64,000 bases of DNA, taken from the NCBI GenBank assembly GCA_026182355.1, contig JAPFBL010000603.1, positions 62,001-126,000 on the forward strand, in the 5' to 3' direction. Position 1 is the first letter of the stretch. The number at the start of each line of letters is the position of its first letter. Below the pieces are notes generated by a model. That model ran no database searches and had not been told where the DNA came from. It worked only from the letters and a program-made list of their open reading frames with translations. Below, one piece after another: positions 9,975 through 21,225 of the stretch. The position numbers were made by a program, and so were the translations under genes. The stretch is from Hermatobates lingyangjiaoensis. Its lineage: Eukaryota > Arthropoda > Insecta > Hemiptera > Hermatobatidae.

Positions 9975-10479
9975 ACTAGAAAAGTTAAGTCTAATGTTAA
10001 AATAAAGTGGTTTGCCGGGTTTAACATGGCCCCCACACAAGTGGTATTTGAAGGATATAGTAGCACTCTAATTAAGCTGGTTATCGCGTGGGCTGGCGTC
10101 GAAGTGGTTTCCGATCACCCTACGACATCCATTAGCTTTGAAAGACAGTTATTGATGACTCTGCGCATAGTGTGTGACCCCGCCCTTCACACTCCAAACA
10201 AATTGTTATTCCCTCTTTCTTTTCATCAAAATTAATTTGTTATTCTTTATTGGGAGAAAACCCCCTTTTTGACAATGGGGGGTTTTGCATTTCATGAAAT
10301 ATATATCAGTCAATATCAGTTCAGCAGTAAATAGAAGATTAATATAAAATATTAAAAAAGAAAACACAATATCCTCTGTTTTCACACCATCGATGTAGCG
10401 GTCCGCTACAAACATTGTATCTAAGTGTATATCCAAGAATTTGATGAAGTATGTAATTGAAAGGAAGAGTTACTGAAGC

Positions 10480-10690
10480 AAGCAAAAAAAAAAGCTTTAA
10501 TTACTTTCTGCCTTATTTTATTTTATATTAATTTTTGTACTTATTTACTTTGTAATATAGATAACTCTCTGGTGTCATTGTATCTTTTAGTTAATGCCTG
10601 AGGAAGAACACTACGTGTTCGAAACGCGTTGTTTATATCATTAAAATTTTTATATGTGGAGACCATTTCATTAGATTTTTACCCTACAAA
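10480..10690 (+). mobile_element. Family D Penelope-like terminal repeat
   Basis: Sense copy of the block seen at 4725-4855, from AGATAACTCTCTGGTGTC through the motif at 10591-10644 (CUGAGGA, stem II GAACAC/GUGUUC perfect, GAAACGCGUU) to TTTTTACCCTAC at 10686. Confidence 0.65.
10591..10644 (+). ncRNA. Hammerhead-like ribozyme, family D
   Basis: CUGAGGA core, extra A, stem II GAACAC-UAC-GUGUUC with six pairs, GAAAC-GC-GUU. Distal UUAAUG/CAUUAA can pair as in the copy at 4758. Confidence 0.55.
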
Positions 10691-11159
10691 AAAAAAAGGA
10701 AATCAGAAATAAATAATTAAAATAATATTAATTACTATATAAATAATTAAAAAAATATAAGTGCATCGCTATATTAAATTTTATTCCATAACTGCCCTAT
10801 ATTAAGAGCAAATAAATAATTAATATTATTTTAAACATTTATTTTTGATTTATTTTTATTTACGCCCGGGCGTAAGATTCCAACCTTCCCAAGGTGAGAT
10901 CCCATCGCCATACATGCTAATAACCACCGACTTCCCTTTAATGAGTGCTACAGATTACAGATTCTACGACAAATCCCCTCTGACTGCAAAAACCTCACCC
11001 TCCGAGTCTCCGAAGAAGCACATATTTGGTTGCTCAATGAGCGCAGTTCTCCTGGCCTTAATCTTAAGAGATAATGCTTCATTGTATTAGTTTCTTGTCT
11101 CTGCATCTAGTTATATGCTTTCATCTTATATATTTTTCATTTATTTAATTTATTTTAAG

Positions 11160-11575
11160 TTTTATACTCTATTTTTTATTAAAGCTTAGTCCATAATTTT
11201 TAATTTTTATTTATTTTTGTATCATTTCTTCTGTTCATCCCTCAGTTTTTATTTTTTATTATTTTATTTTATTTGTTTTTGTATTTACTATTATTCTTCA
11301 TATTCCTATTTTAATTTAAATTGATTCTTGTCTACCTTATTCTCTGTGACCTGGCGCGTATGTGGCAACATTGTTGGTCTCCAACCGTCTCTGTACCAGT
11401 GCGCTTGGTTTCCCTCTCTTATCTCTCCTGAAGACGGTTCAACCGAAAATTAGAGTCTGTAAGTTTATGTTTTTAATTTCTCTATGTTTCTTTATGTACA
11501 TTGAAGTGTATTTGTCCATTTCGGATCGTATTTTCATCGAAATATATATATATTGTTTCTTTGTCTATATTGAAC
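11160..11575 (+). mobile_element. Family B unit with long leader
   Basis: T-rich leader (11160-11345), then TTGATTCTTGTCTACC, CCAGTGCGCTTGGTTTCC and a hammerhead motif at 11418-11463 with CUGAAGA, stem II GGUU/AACC and GAAAAUUA. The leader recurs at 58770-58920, showing the longer form of the unit. Confidence 0.55.
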
Positions 11576-11628
11576 TATATATATAGTTCAATATAGACAA
11601 AGAAACATAGAGAAATCAAAAGAACACA

Positions 11629-11675
11629 CTTACAGTCTCTAATTTTCGGTTTGAACCGTCTTCAGGAGAGATAAG
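11629..11675 (-). ncRNA. Hammerhead ribozyme, family B
   Basis: Minus strand: stem I UCUC/GAGA plus distal CUUA/UAAG, core CUGAAGA, extra C, stem II GGUU/AACC, GAAA with A-U minimal stem III, UUA cleavage triplet. Confidence 0.65.
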
Positions 11676-11847
11676 AGAGGGAAACCAAGCGCACTGGTTC
11701 AGAGACGGTTGGAGACCAACAGTGTTGCCGCATGCGCGCCCGGTCACAGAAAATAAGGTAGACAGGAATTTTTCTCTGACCGGGCGCGCATGCGGCAACA
11801 CTGTTGGTCTCCAACCGTCTCTGAACCAGTGCGCTTGGTTTCCCTCT

Positions 11848-11894
11848 CTTATCTCTCCTGAAGACGGTTCAAACCGAAAATTAGAGACTGTAAG
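11848..11894 (+). ncRNA. Hammerhead ribozyme, family B
   Basis: Sense mirror of 11629-11675 with the same intact core and stems. Confidence 0.65.
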
Positions 11895-12022
11895 TGTGTT
11901 CTTTTGATTTTTCTATGTTTCTTTGTCTATATTGAACTATATTTGTCCGTTTTGGATCGTATTTCCAACGAAAAAGTATATATATATCAATGATCAAACC
12001 ACAATAAGAAATGGGAAAACAA

Positions 12023-12065
12023 GACTAAGATCTTTCAACCGTAACAAGCGGTCTTCGTCAGAGTC
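12023..12065 (-). ncRNA. Hammerhead ribozyme, family A, intact
   Basis: Antisense 43-mer with the consensus core CUGACGA, GAAAGAUCUU and stem I GACU/AGUC. Confidence 0.75.
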
Positions 12066-12092
12066 AAAATCCCAACTGGAATCTGGAATTTT

Positions 12093-12135
12093 GACTCTGA
12101 CGAAGACCGCTTGTTACGGTTGAAAGATCTTAGTC
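12093..12135 (+). ncRNA. Hammerhead ribozyme, family A, intact
   Basis: Sense 43-mer, identical in core and stems to the reference copy at 6178-6220. Confidence 0.75.
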
Positions 12136-12214
12136 TTGTTTTCCCATTTCTTATTGTGGTTTGATCATTGATTGTTATTTCACGTGTTAATGTGAAATCT
12201 TTATATATATATAT

Positions 12215-12290
12215 ATATCTATTGGTATATTTAGGAAGCAGTTCTTCATTTAAGCAGGTTCGATTAAATGTTACCCCATATTTACTGATA
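12215..12290 (-). mobile_element. Penelope-like N-terminal fragment
   Basis: The minus strand encodes the FNRTCLNEELLPKYTN-type ORF start and abuts the (AT)n at 12200. Nothing further of the element is visible to 12480. Confidence 0.45.
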
Positions 12291-13394
12291 TATGTCCGTT
12301 GTTTTCACAGGTTGAATTCTTGTTTGAATTCTTTATATGGATTAATCTCAGCATTTTTTATTGGATTTATTACCTTTGTGCATTTTAAAGTAATAAATAG
12401 AAAAAATATACAGAGTGAGAAATTTGTCATTCAATGGGTAATAAAAATCAAAGCAATAAATATTTACCAACACACCATTTCAATCTAACATGTTTTATTT
12501 TTGTTTTCAAAATAATTCATTTTGTTTTTTGTCAATTTAAAATCAAACATTAAAAAGGGGGAAAATAGCAAACTATTGATTTAGTGAAGAAAATTTGAAG
12601 TCGTAATTTTGTGGTAAAGGGATATTGAATAGCAGTAGCTTGCAGGCGTATTAAGCCAAACTGCCGCCAAGAAACATTACATAGGTCAAATCTGTGCCAG
12701 TAACGCCACAGGCAAACTACTTGCAGCAAGTTATTTGGCCCCAAATTAGTCACTAATTACTGGGCCAGCAAACGCTACTAATATCTAAACATTTGATCCA
12801 GTGGTTTGTAAAGTTTTTTTTTGTAAAGATACAAATATCTATGAGAGAAATAATGTTTACTTTATTTAAAATATTCATAAAATGAAGTCATCGGTTGCAA
12901 ATTACAGTTATAATTTATATATTCAACATATATGACTATAATAATCAAATAAAGGAAAAATTATAATCATAATTTTTAATATAATAATAAATTATATATA
13001 AGGTAACATAAAATATTTAAATAAAACATTTTTGTATATACCAAAAAGGTTGTTGGTGAAATTACGTAATTATATAAATTATTGTAACTCTTTTTCTTTT
13101 TGATTTGATAATCTAGGGCTGATAGGAATTTAGAATACGGCTTGCTTGACATTTTTTTAAACTTTTCCCTTGAGCGATAAGTTAGTCAAGAGAACAATTA
13201 ATAGGTTCTTTAATTGAATTGTAAATGTAAAAGTTTTATGTTGTTAAGTCGACCGGCAGCTGCTTCTTGGAGACGGTCGGTTTTTGGACTTCTTGGAGAC
13301 GCCCAAAAGAACTCCGCATCATCAGAGTGCTGTTGTTGAGTTAATGGAAGAGTTTCATGAAAGAGTTAATATTGCAGAATTGCAAGAGTAGTGA

Positions 13395-13410
13395 TTCATC
13401 GTGATACGTA

Positions 13411-13451
<41 letters not shown>

Positions 13452-13690
13452 CAATGATCAAACCACAATAAGAAATGGGAAAACAAGACTAAGATCTTTC
13501 AACCGTAACAAGCGGTCTTCGTCAAAGTCAAAAACCCTGACTCTGGTTTCGTCAGGTTTTTGACTCTGACGAAGACCGCTTGTTACGGTTGAAAGATCTT
13601 AGTCTTGTTTTCCCATTTCTTATTGTGGTTTGATCATTGATTGTTGTTTCACGTGTTTTTGTGAAATCTTTATATATATATATGGTATAT
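13395..13690. repeat. Palindromic ribozyme locus, family A
   Basis: (AT)n at 13413-13449, antisense unit 13487-13529 (core damaged to CUUUGACGA), sense unit 13562-13604 (intact), then TTGTTTCACGTG to an (AT)n at 13672. Confidence 0.75.
13562..13604 (+). ncRNA. Hammerhead ribozyme, family A, intact
   Basis: Same 43-nt consensus as 6178-6220. Confidence 0.75.
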
Positions 13691-14789
13691 ATTACTTTCT
13701 GATGCGTCTAGAACCTGCTTGGCCTTAATTAGTCTTAGTCTTTGTTTCGCATAAAAACGTTCTCACGTTCATTTCTGTATGCATTACTTCAACTAAAATA
13801 AAAACCATATGCCTCACGGACTACAAAAATATCTACTACTCTCTGAAGGGATTTATAGTTAGCTATAATTTAATTTTCTTTAATGGTATTCCAGATGGGT
13901 AAGAGTGATGGGTGATGGGTTGTTAAACTGTCTTCGGAATTGATTTAGAGCTGGATTAAATCAAGTGTAGATGCATGGAAGGGACAAAACCAACAACATT
14001 TCACTGCGCCCCATTAATCACAGTTCCTCCGTTATTCAATGTGATTTCCTTAGTGCTTGATACACCCCCCTACCTATGCTGACCCCAAAACTTCTCTGTC
14101 ATCTATCTTCTCTCTGCTTTAAAGCACTTGTGCATCAAAGAGCTAACTTTGACGCTATAAGTCTCAATAAACCTCTTATGCCAATTCCAAATACAAATCA
14201 CAGATCCACTATATTCCATTTCTCTTCAACAACTCATCTGCAAATTTATATTCCCTAAATAAATATATATCAATAATAATTCTCTTATTAAATTCAAAAT
14301 GTGACTCTCAAAAGTCGAACCATCGTAGTTTGATATATCATTTGTGAATTCACTCACTATATTGATCTTCACATATTATTGTAAATTGTAGAAAAAGTTT
14401 TATTTGCAAAACCAAATTGTACTTAAGCAGTTTTATCTACTGTAGTGAAAAGCTCGTGATTTCTGTTTTTACCTTCTTGCTGTAAGCAAGATAAACTGTA
14501 GAAAAAACCTCTATTTTACTTTTGGTGATGAATTTTCTTTAAAAAAAAACTTCTTCAATTTTCAAAAAGTTATCTACGCATAATTATAAATTATCGTACA
14601 AAATTAAAGTTTATTTTTTTTTTACGCGATGTTAGGAAATTGTTTTACATTTCTACTATGAACTCTTCATTTGGTCATTGAAATAAATTTGTATTTTTTT
14701 TTTTAAATGTTTTCTGATATCTACCACATATATATAACACTATAAGTCTTTTTTATCGATGTTTGTCTTGCTTCAAACAACTTGAATTA

Positions 14790-14973
14790 GGTTTCTTTAA
14801 CGAATACCTGACAACGTAGAGAGTCGGGACCAACGGGTTAACGTCCTCTCCTAGGGAAGACGTACTCAATTTTATTCACCTCCCGCGTGAATAAATTGAG
14901 GGTCAGGTGGGGATTGAATCCCGGACTTAGGCCAGAGGCGAGTACGTTAACCACTGAGCTAACCTAGCCCCTC
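14790..14973 (-). mobile_element. tRNA-derived SINE, diverged, 3' truncated
   Basis: Minus strand head GGGGCTAGGTTAGCTCAGTGG with A box, GGGATTGAATCCC-like B box, and the first half of the body. It is clearly diverged from the other copies, so old. Confidence 0.75.
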
Positions 14974-16599
14974 ACAAGTAGAGTTAGATATTCTATTGCT
15001 TCTTTGTTTGAAGAAAACTAAACGCATGGAGTATTACAGAAGAGATGAAAGGGACCTTCACAATGTTTACATCTCCTCAAGAATTTTATTAAATATTTCA
15101 TCATACTTGGGTAAATGGATAATACAACGTCTCCGCACAAAAGAAGTTTATTTTTTTTTAAACTACTCGTTTGGAACACTTGTATTATCTATTTACCTCC
15201 CCAGTATGAGTAAATACCACACAATTACGGATTGTACAGCAAATGAGTCAAATATTTCATATTTAGAAATAATCTTTGAAAATAAATCTGAATATGATAA
15301 ACGAAATATTACTAGCAGGCAATATTGAAAAAAAAAATGTTCAGACTGGTCTGAAATGATGAAAACCTAAACAAATATGAAACAGGGTAAGAATTTGATT
15401 TGTATATCAGGGCCCAATCATTCCAATAAGGACGTTTTCTCGGTAAATCTTACTTGAGTTCTCGCGAGGGAAAAATGATGAAATGGCGGAAGGTCCCTTA
15501 TATCCGAGCTTACTGAAGCCAAAGTACATTTAGCGATTTATAGCGAAGTACTTCCTTACTCCCAAAGACGGCGCCTTCACTGCTTTGCCACTTCGCCATT
15601 ATTGATAGTATACATTTAATCTCCCAGAACTTAAAGCTTTTAGCTGAATTATTTATTAGTATAGCAGTAGTTACTATTATTGCTATGACCGTTAGGGTAA
15701 ATATATTTAAAATGTTCTTATTAGACCCCTCCCCCCCACCCCACCACCAAACTACCCTCAGAAAAGAAAAGAGTGCCACATTTACGTATAAGATAAACTA
15801 CAGAGTCGAGCCTTATTCTTTTGGTCACAAACAAAAAAAAATTGTTGAATTATGGGTTAAAAACATATAATATGGCAAACAGTCAAAAAACGTCGAGTCA
15901 CTTACCACTAATATGGCTGATCTCTCCTGTTGCAGATGTAACTCCAATCCCTACACAAACAAATGTTTTTAGTCAACATGTTTTGAAGAATATTCCATAT
16001 TCAACAAATTAATTGTTTGAATACAACATTAACGTTCTGTTAAAATATTAAATTCTACTAAAAAAAATTTGAAAATAATTAATAGTATTTAATTTTTGAT
16101 TGTAGTATAGATTATACCAGTTTTAATTTTTTTTTAAATACAATGTTATATTTGTAGTAATGGAAGAGGAATGCCAAAGGCTGGTCACTGAGTAACGATA
16201 ATGACTTTGTCCCACTGAATGAATGTCTCTACTTCAGAAGCTGGTTAGGAGCCTTGTTAGCACTTTCTCAATTAATGGATCAACTATAAATCCTTCCTCT
16301 TGAATAACAGATAGCAGTAACAGTTTCCTTAGTAGTTTATTAGCATATATTGAAAGTCAATAAATTAGTCAGTGAATTTCTTGTCGTAAAAAAAAAAGTA
16401 TCGGCCAGGGAGAAATAGCAGTTTCTTTTTGCTAATAGTTTAATATAATAGAACAAAAATTATTTCTCCTGAGGAAACAAAATTTCAATACTTATAAAAC
16501 TCGGATAACTGAGCTTGTTTGTTTTTCTTGCCACCAGTGCATTGTTTGAATAAATACTAAAATACTAAATTGAATAAACGGTCCACACGAACTATAATA

Positions 16600-16880
16600 C
16601 TTTAAATTACACAAAACACGACACAGAATAAAGCACACTTACTGAATTCTCAATATTTCGAACTTTTGTTCGTTATCAGGAGTAGGCTAGAAATCGGTCG
16701 ACTCTTCATTGACTCATTCGCGCTCCCTTCCTTTTACGTGGGGAGATTTCTCTCATTTCGTCCTCTCTTCTAGCTGACTTTCGATAACGAACAACAGTTC
16801 GAAATATTGAGAATTTAGAAAGTGTGTGTTTTATTCTTTTTTTCTGTTTCCTGCTTTTGTGTAATTTAAAGTTAAATAGT
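16600..16880. repeat. Palindromic locus of family I hammerhead-like units
   Basis: Arms 16603-16690 (antisense) and 16780-16878 (sense) share AACTTTAAATTACACAAA-type outer ends and GTTCGAAATATTGAGAATT. Cores read CUGAUAA and a more damaged form, so both look inactive. Confidence 0.5.
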
Positions 16881-16951
16881 AGAATATACGTAGTTTTGTG
16901 GGATTTGAATCTATGAACTTTGTTGGAAGTCCAGTGCCCTATTCTCTGGGC

Positions 16952-17377
16952 CAGGCGTGGGGAACCCGCGGCCTTAAGGCCGCATGTGGCCTTTTGAACC
17001 GTGAAATGTTACCTTCTACAGTTTGTTGAGAAAAATGTCTCAAAATATAAAGAATTACAATTATGGTAATAAAGACAAAAAAATTCTGGCATTTAGGAAG
17101 AAGACTATTCATTAATCATTGCTTGAAAAGTCTAAGCTTATGGAAAATAATTTTCCTGGGTTAACAAATGTAATAAACGAAGGCAGTAAGGACACTACTG
17201 AATCTTTTGTAAGATGCAAAACAGATTTAGATGTACTGATCTAGTAATATAATGATAGATCAAGTATTTTACAATATAACTATTATATAAGAATTTGCTT
17301 ATCTATTCTTGGTGGCCTTTTGGGGAAGTGGACGGTGCTAAAATGGCCTTTACTCCAAGAAAGGTTCCCCACCCCTG
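16952..17377. mobile_element. hAT-type MITE with perfect 8-bp target duplication
   Basis: 426 bp. Ends CAGGCGTGGGGAACC and (complement) CAGGGGTGGGGAACC. CTCTGGGC flanks both sides (16944-16951 and 17378-17385). No intact transposase; non-autonomous. Confidence 0.88.
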
Positions 17378-17797
17378 CTCTGGGCTATAGGGTCTTTCTT
17401 ATAATACCCTTTGTATATTGTATTAGACCGATCTCTCGCAGGTCAAAACGTCAGCGCTTACGATCTTTTTCTTGCCTCAATCACCGACTAAATTGTGCCT
17501 ATCCATCTCAGAGCACACACAAGTGGCGTCTCGGCTCGCTAAATACGCATACGTTAATTCTTAATTCTCGCCAATTAATTCGTGTTTACAAAACATGACT
17601 CAGCCTGATTCTTCGGACTGAGTACATCACATTCACTGAACCCTCTCTAGTCCGACCTTCACTTATGCTCCGTGTTCTCTTGTTTTAAGCGAATCTCTTG
17701 ACGAAAGTATAAATACAGAAGGGATTAATGTCTATTCATTCTATGTAATTTGACCAGTATCATTCTTGATCGTTTCAGTTTTGTTTATATGTATATA

Positions 17798-18121
17798 ATG
17801 GGGGGGTCAGGCTAGCTCAGTGGTTACGTGCTCACCTCTGAACTGATAGGACCGGGGTTCAATCCTCACCTGGCCCTCGATTTATTCACGCGGGAGGTAA
17901 ATAAATCTGAGCACGTCGTCCCTCGGAGAAGGACGTTAAACCGTCGGTCCCGAGCCTGTACGATGTCAGGTACTCGTTAAAGATCCCCTACTCTAAATAC
18001 ACTTGAGTTAGGCAAAATTTAGGACTCCCACTGTAGAATCAATCTTCATTGTGTGGTATCACAAAGGGCCAATGCTTGGCCTACATGTGTTCCCTTGTGG
18101 GACTGCCACTGCAACCTAACC
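17798..18121 (+). mobile_element. tRNA-derived SINE, full length
   Basis: Head GGTCAGGCTAGCTCAGTGG, B box GGGGTTCAATCC, full body, tail AACCTAACC. Flanked by a 10-bp direct repeat TATGTATATA (17788-17797 and 18122-18131), so insertion boundaries are clear. Confidence 0.92.
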
Positions 18122-19019
18122 TATGTATATACATAAAACATACAACAGATCGCATGAACCCTTTGTACAAATCAACTAATGATGAAGCCTTGGATGTTAC
18201 GCACAAGTGAAACTTGACCTGTTAATATCAGTTCATACTGGTTCATTCAAATAAATATTAAAGAAAACAGTCAGTATTATATGATTTTGCGAATATCGGC
18301 ATGAAAAAGAAAGAAGAATGAAAAATAAATTCTCTCAGCATAAGTCAAGTAAAATTACTGACTCCAGATGTAAAATCTATTTCTGTTATACAATAAAGCT
18401 AACCAGTTTATTTCTAGGAAAGATCTTATCGTAGTCCATTTTTGGAATCTTATTGTTGTTTGGACGATGTTTTTTTTTAATTGCACGTATTTACTTTTAA
18501 TACTTACCGCTATTCTCTGCGTCAAGGGGACTTTTTTCACTTCACTTCCAAAACATAAGCATGAAATCCAAAAAAGGAGCTCCTGTCATGTGTATGAGAA
18601 ATGCTGTTCTACCTCGCTTATATAATGAAACAAGACTAATAACTGAGGAGCTTTACGATAAAGTCATTGTTTGTAAAATTATTGCATCACTGTTTCAAGG
18701 GGAAATAGTTTTAATTCCATTATTGAAATTTTGTTTTATCTAAAGAGGGCAATATTTCTTTTTCAAGGATTCGATTTCCAATTCAGTTGGCATTTGCCAT
18801 GACTATTCATAAGTCCTAAGGAGAGACTCTACAGAAAGTTTTAATTCATTTAGGTAAAGCAGTAAGCCAACATGCTCAATTACATGTTACTCTCAGTAGG
18901 GTCATTTAGAGTTTATCTGCATTTACGCGAACATGATTGCATTAAAAAGGAAGGTGATGGATGAACAAACATGTCACGGCTTTTCTAGTATTTTATAAAT
19001 ACCATATTGTTCCACAAAT

Positions 19020-19205
19020 AATGAAAAACAATTATCAAACCACAATAAGAAAATGGGAAAACAAGACTAAGATCTTACAGTTGGGTTTTTGACTCTGACG
19101 AAGACCGCTTGTTACGGTTGTAAGATCTTAGTCTTGTTTTCCATTTTCTTATTCTGTTTTGATCATTGATTGTTATTTCATTTGTTTATGTGAAATCTTT
19201 TTATT
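19020..19205. repeat. Family A ribozyme locus, left arm truncated
   Basis: The sense unit 19091-19133 has CUGACGA but GUAAG instead of GAAAG, so it should be inactive. The left arm stops at AAGATCTTA. Confidence 0.6.
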
Positions 19206-19601
19206 AAATAATAAAAAGTGTATTTTCTATCATATAACTTTTATTTAATGAAAAACCAAAGATCAAAAATGAATGATTATGGACGATTAAAATACAGACT
19301 TGTTGGTTCCTTTGTTATTTATATTTATTATTCATATCCAGTTTATTATGATTATTACTTTATTAATTATTATAGTTAAATAATTGTTGTCTCGCTCATA
19401 AGTATATGTTGAGTATAACATTTATCTGATACATACAGTCTGTGTATTGGCTCGGGGCTTATAGCTTTACAAAAAAAAAAAAACAGTATCATGTACAAAA
19501 TATTTAATTCAAGTTTTGAACATTTAATTTTTAGTACTAACTAGAGCCACGGTATCTGAACTCAGGAAACTAAATCACGACACTGTGGTGAGAAGTTTAG
19601 C

Positions 19602-19876
19602 GGCAAAGTTAAATTACAGGACAAAATGGTTATCCTGGATAATTGCATAGAACAACGTATGTAATGTCCACCTTTTATCAAGCGAATCTCTAAGTCTTCA
19701 ATGCAAAATATTTAAAACTATTATCAACCAAAATTAAAAACAATATTAATCAGCATTTACATAAATAGATTTATCAGAGAAGTAAGGAATAATCTAATTG
19801 ATTGGATGAAATTATTTTACTAATTGATATAAAAACATAATATTTTGGAAATAATTTATCTAAATTTAGGCCTGTT
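19602..19876 (+). repeat. Second copy of the repeat at 9522-9805
   Basis: Inverted relative to the first copy; here no SINE heads flank it. No coding seen. Confidence 0.6.
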
Positions 19877-20169
19877 TTAGTGACATATTTCAGTGTTGTG
19901 TGCAAACATTATCAGGAAACAAACATAAAGAAATATATTATTCAGGATGGTGTGTTCGGAGAGATATGTGACTTGAATGAATAATGGTAAATTAAAATTT
20001 TATGTGCAATGCTGAATTCTGCAAGCCTTAGTATGACCACATAAATGATAAACAATTTATTTTAAAAATATTGGTTTAGTGAGAACCTAAATTTATATTA
20101 TTTAATTTAATTACTAATATAGATAGGGTGAAATATGGGTTTTACAAAGTTTCCTCATAAAAGAAGGTT

Positions 20170-20400
20170 TTTTTTTATTCAAACTATGAGCTTCAAACAC
20201 TTCGTGTTCATCGTAAGGTAAACTTCCAACAGAATTGGAGGGCAGACAACCGTCGAACATTGACGATGTTTACCTGATGATGAACACGAACTGTTTGAAA
20301 CGCTTAGCTTAAATAAAAGAAGTTCTTTTGTGTGGAGACTTTTGATAATTGTTATACACCCCTTGTGTGAGTAAATACTACACAATTACCAATTGCACAA
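20170..20400. mobile_element. Family D palindromic Penelope-like repeat
   Basis: Antisense motif about 20184-20222 (core lost) and sense motif 20270-20312 with CUGAUGA and a 5-bp stem II. The right flank TGAGTAAATACTACACAATTA is the usual family D continuation (compare 4857 and 37838). Confidence 0.55.
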
Positions 20401-20604
20401 ATAATGAGTTAATATAAGCGATGAATCATAGCTAATTTAATTAGTTTATTTATTTAGTAAATATTTTGTTACTTATATTTCTGTCATAATAGAAATAGGA
20501 ATATGTCATTAATAATTTTATTTATTATTAATATTAACAAATAAAGGCAATGGATTGAAGGATTGTTTATGTAAAATTGATGCATTATTGTGCTATTTTT
20601 AAAT

Positions 20605-20611
20605 GTATAAG

Positions 20612-20649
<38 letters not shown>

Positions 20650-20820
20650 TGTATGAAGGCAGCAGGTCTTCTCTTAAACAGGTATAATCAAAGTTGGCAG
20701 CAGCTTCTGCGTTGACCAATTTCTTACTGATGTTCTCTAGTTTCCTAACTAGTTTTCGGTAACTTTCGGGTATTTTCCAAAGGAGTTCTGGTAACGACAT
20801 GAAAGAATAACCCTTCGTTA
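20605..20820 (-). mobile_element. Penelope-like N-terminal fragment
   Basis: The minus strand reads MSLPELLWKIPESYRKLVRK, then LENISKKLVNAEAAANFDYT and CLREDLLPSYTNIY, running into (TA)n at 20618-20646. It is the longest uninterrupted version of this N-terminus here. An inverted partial copy is at 21050-21225. Confidence 0.65.
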
Positions 20821-21049
20821 AATATTCAAAATAGTGACCTTAAAGCCATACTGAGTTCAAAAAATTTTGATAATACTTTTAAGATAGTAAGAGAGGTCGG
20901 TGAGGGGACAAGCAGGTAGTCGGGGCGCAGTGCCCTGCCCTCCCACTCACACCTCCCTCCCTTCCGCATTCCTTTGCTTTTCTATAATAGTTAGTTGTTA
21001 ACTGCCCTTTGTACTGTACCTTTTTGCCTTATTTAATATTTTCGTTTTT

Positions 21050-21225
21050 TACCTGATGATGGCTAATGTGAGCCAAAAGCTTGTGTTTTAGATTAAGTTT
21101 CAAATTATAATTTTAGTTTAAAGTGTTAAAGTGTTTAATGCTCAACTTCTTTCCTTCTTTCATGTCGGTACCAGAACTCCTTTGGAAAATACCCGAAAGT
21201 TACCGAAAACTAATTAGGAAAATAT
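21050..21225 (+). mobile_element. Penelope-like 5' fragment with decayed ribozyme
   Basis: CCUGAUGAUGGCU, stem II GGCU/AGCC, then AAAAGC where GAAAC is expected. Further down, ATGTCGGTACCAGAACTCC opens the same N-terminal coding as 20605-20820. Confidence 0.5.

Larger units (their letters stand above)
11575..11960. repeat. Near-perfect palindrome with two family B ribozymes
   Basis: Arms of about 170 bp mirror each other around 11765; both strands give the same translation. Each arm has ATTGAACTATAT at its outer end and GGGCGCGCATGCGG near the centre. Ribozymes at 11629-11675 (-) and 11848-11894 (+). Near identity of arms indicates recent origin or gene conversion. Confidence 0.85.
11985..12210. 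repeat. Palindromic ribozyme locus, family A, both arms intact
   Basis: Arms 11990-12075 and 12085-12205 mirror each other from TGATCAAACCACAATAAG to the central CCCAACTGG. Only the right arm extends to TGAAATCTTTATATA. Confidence 0.8.

Noticed and set aside
17803..17880. tRNA gene
   Set aside because: A and B boxes are present but no matching acceptor stem, and the sequence continues into a SINE body found at eight other sites.
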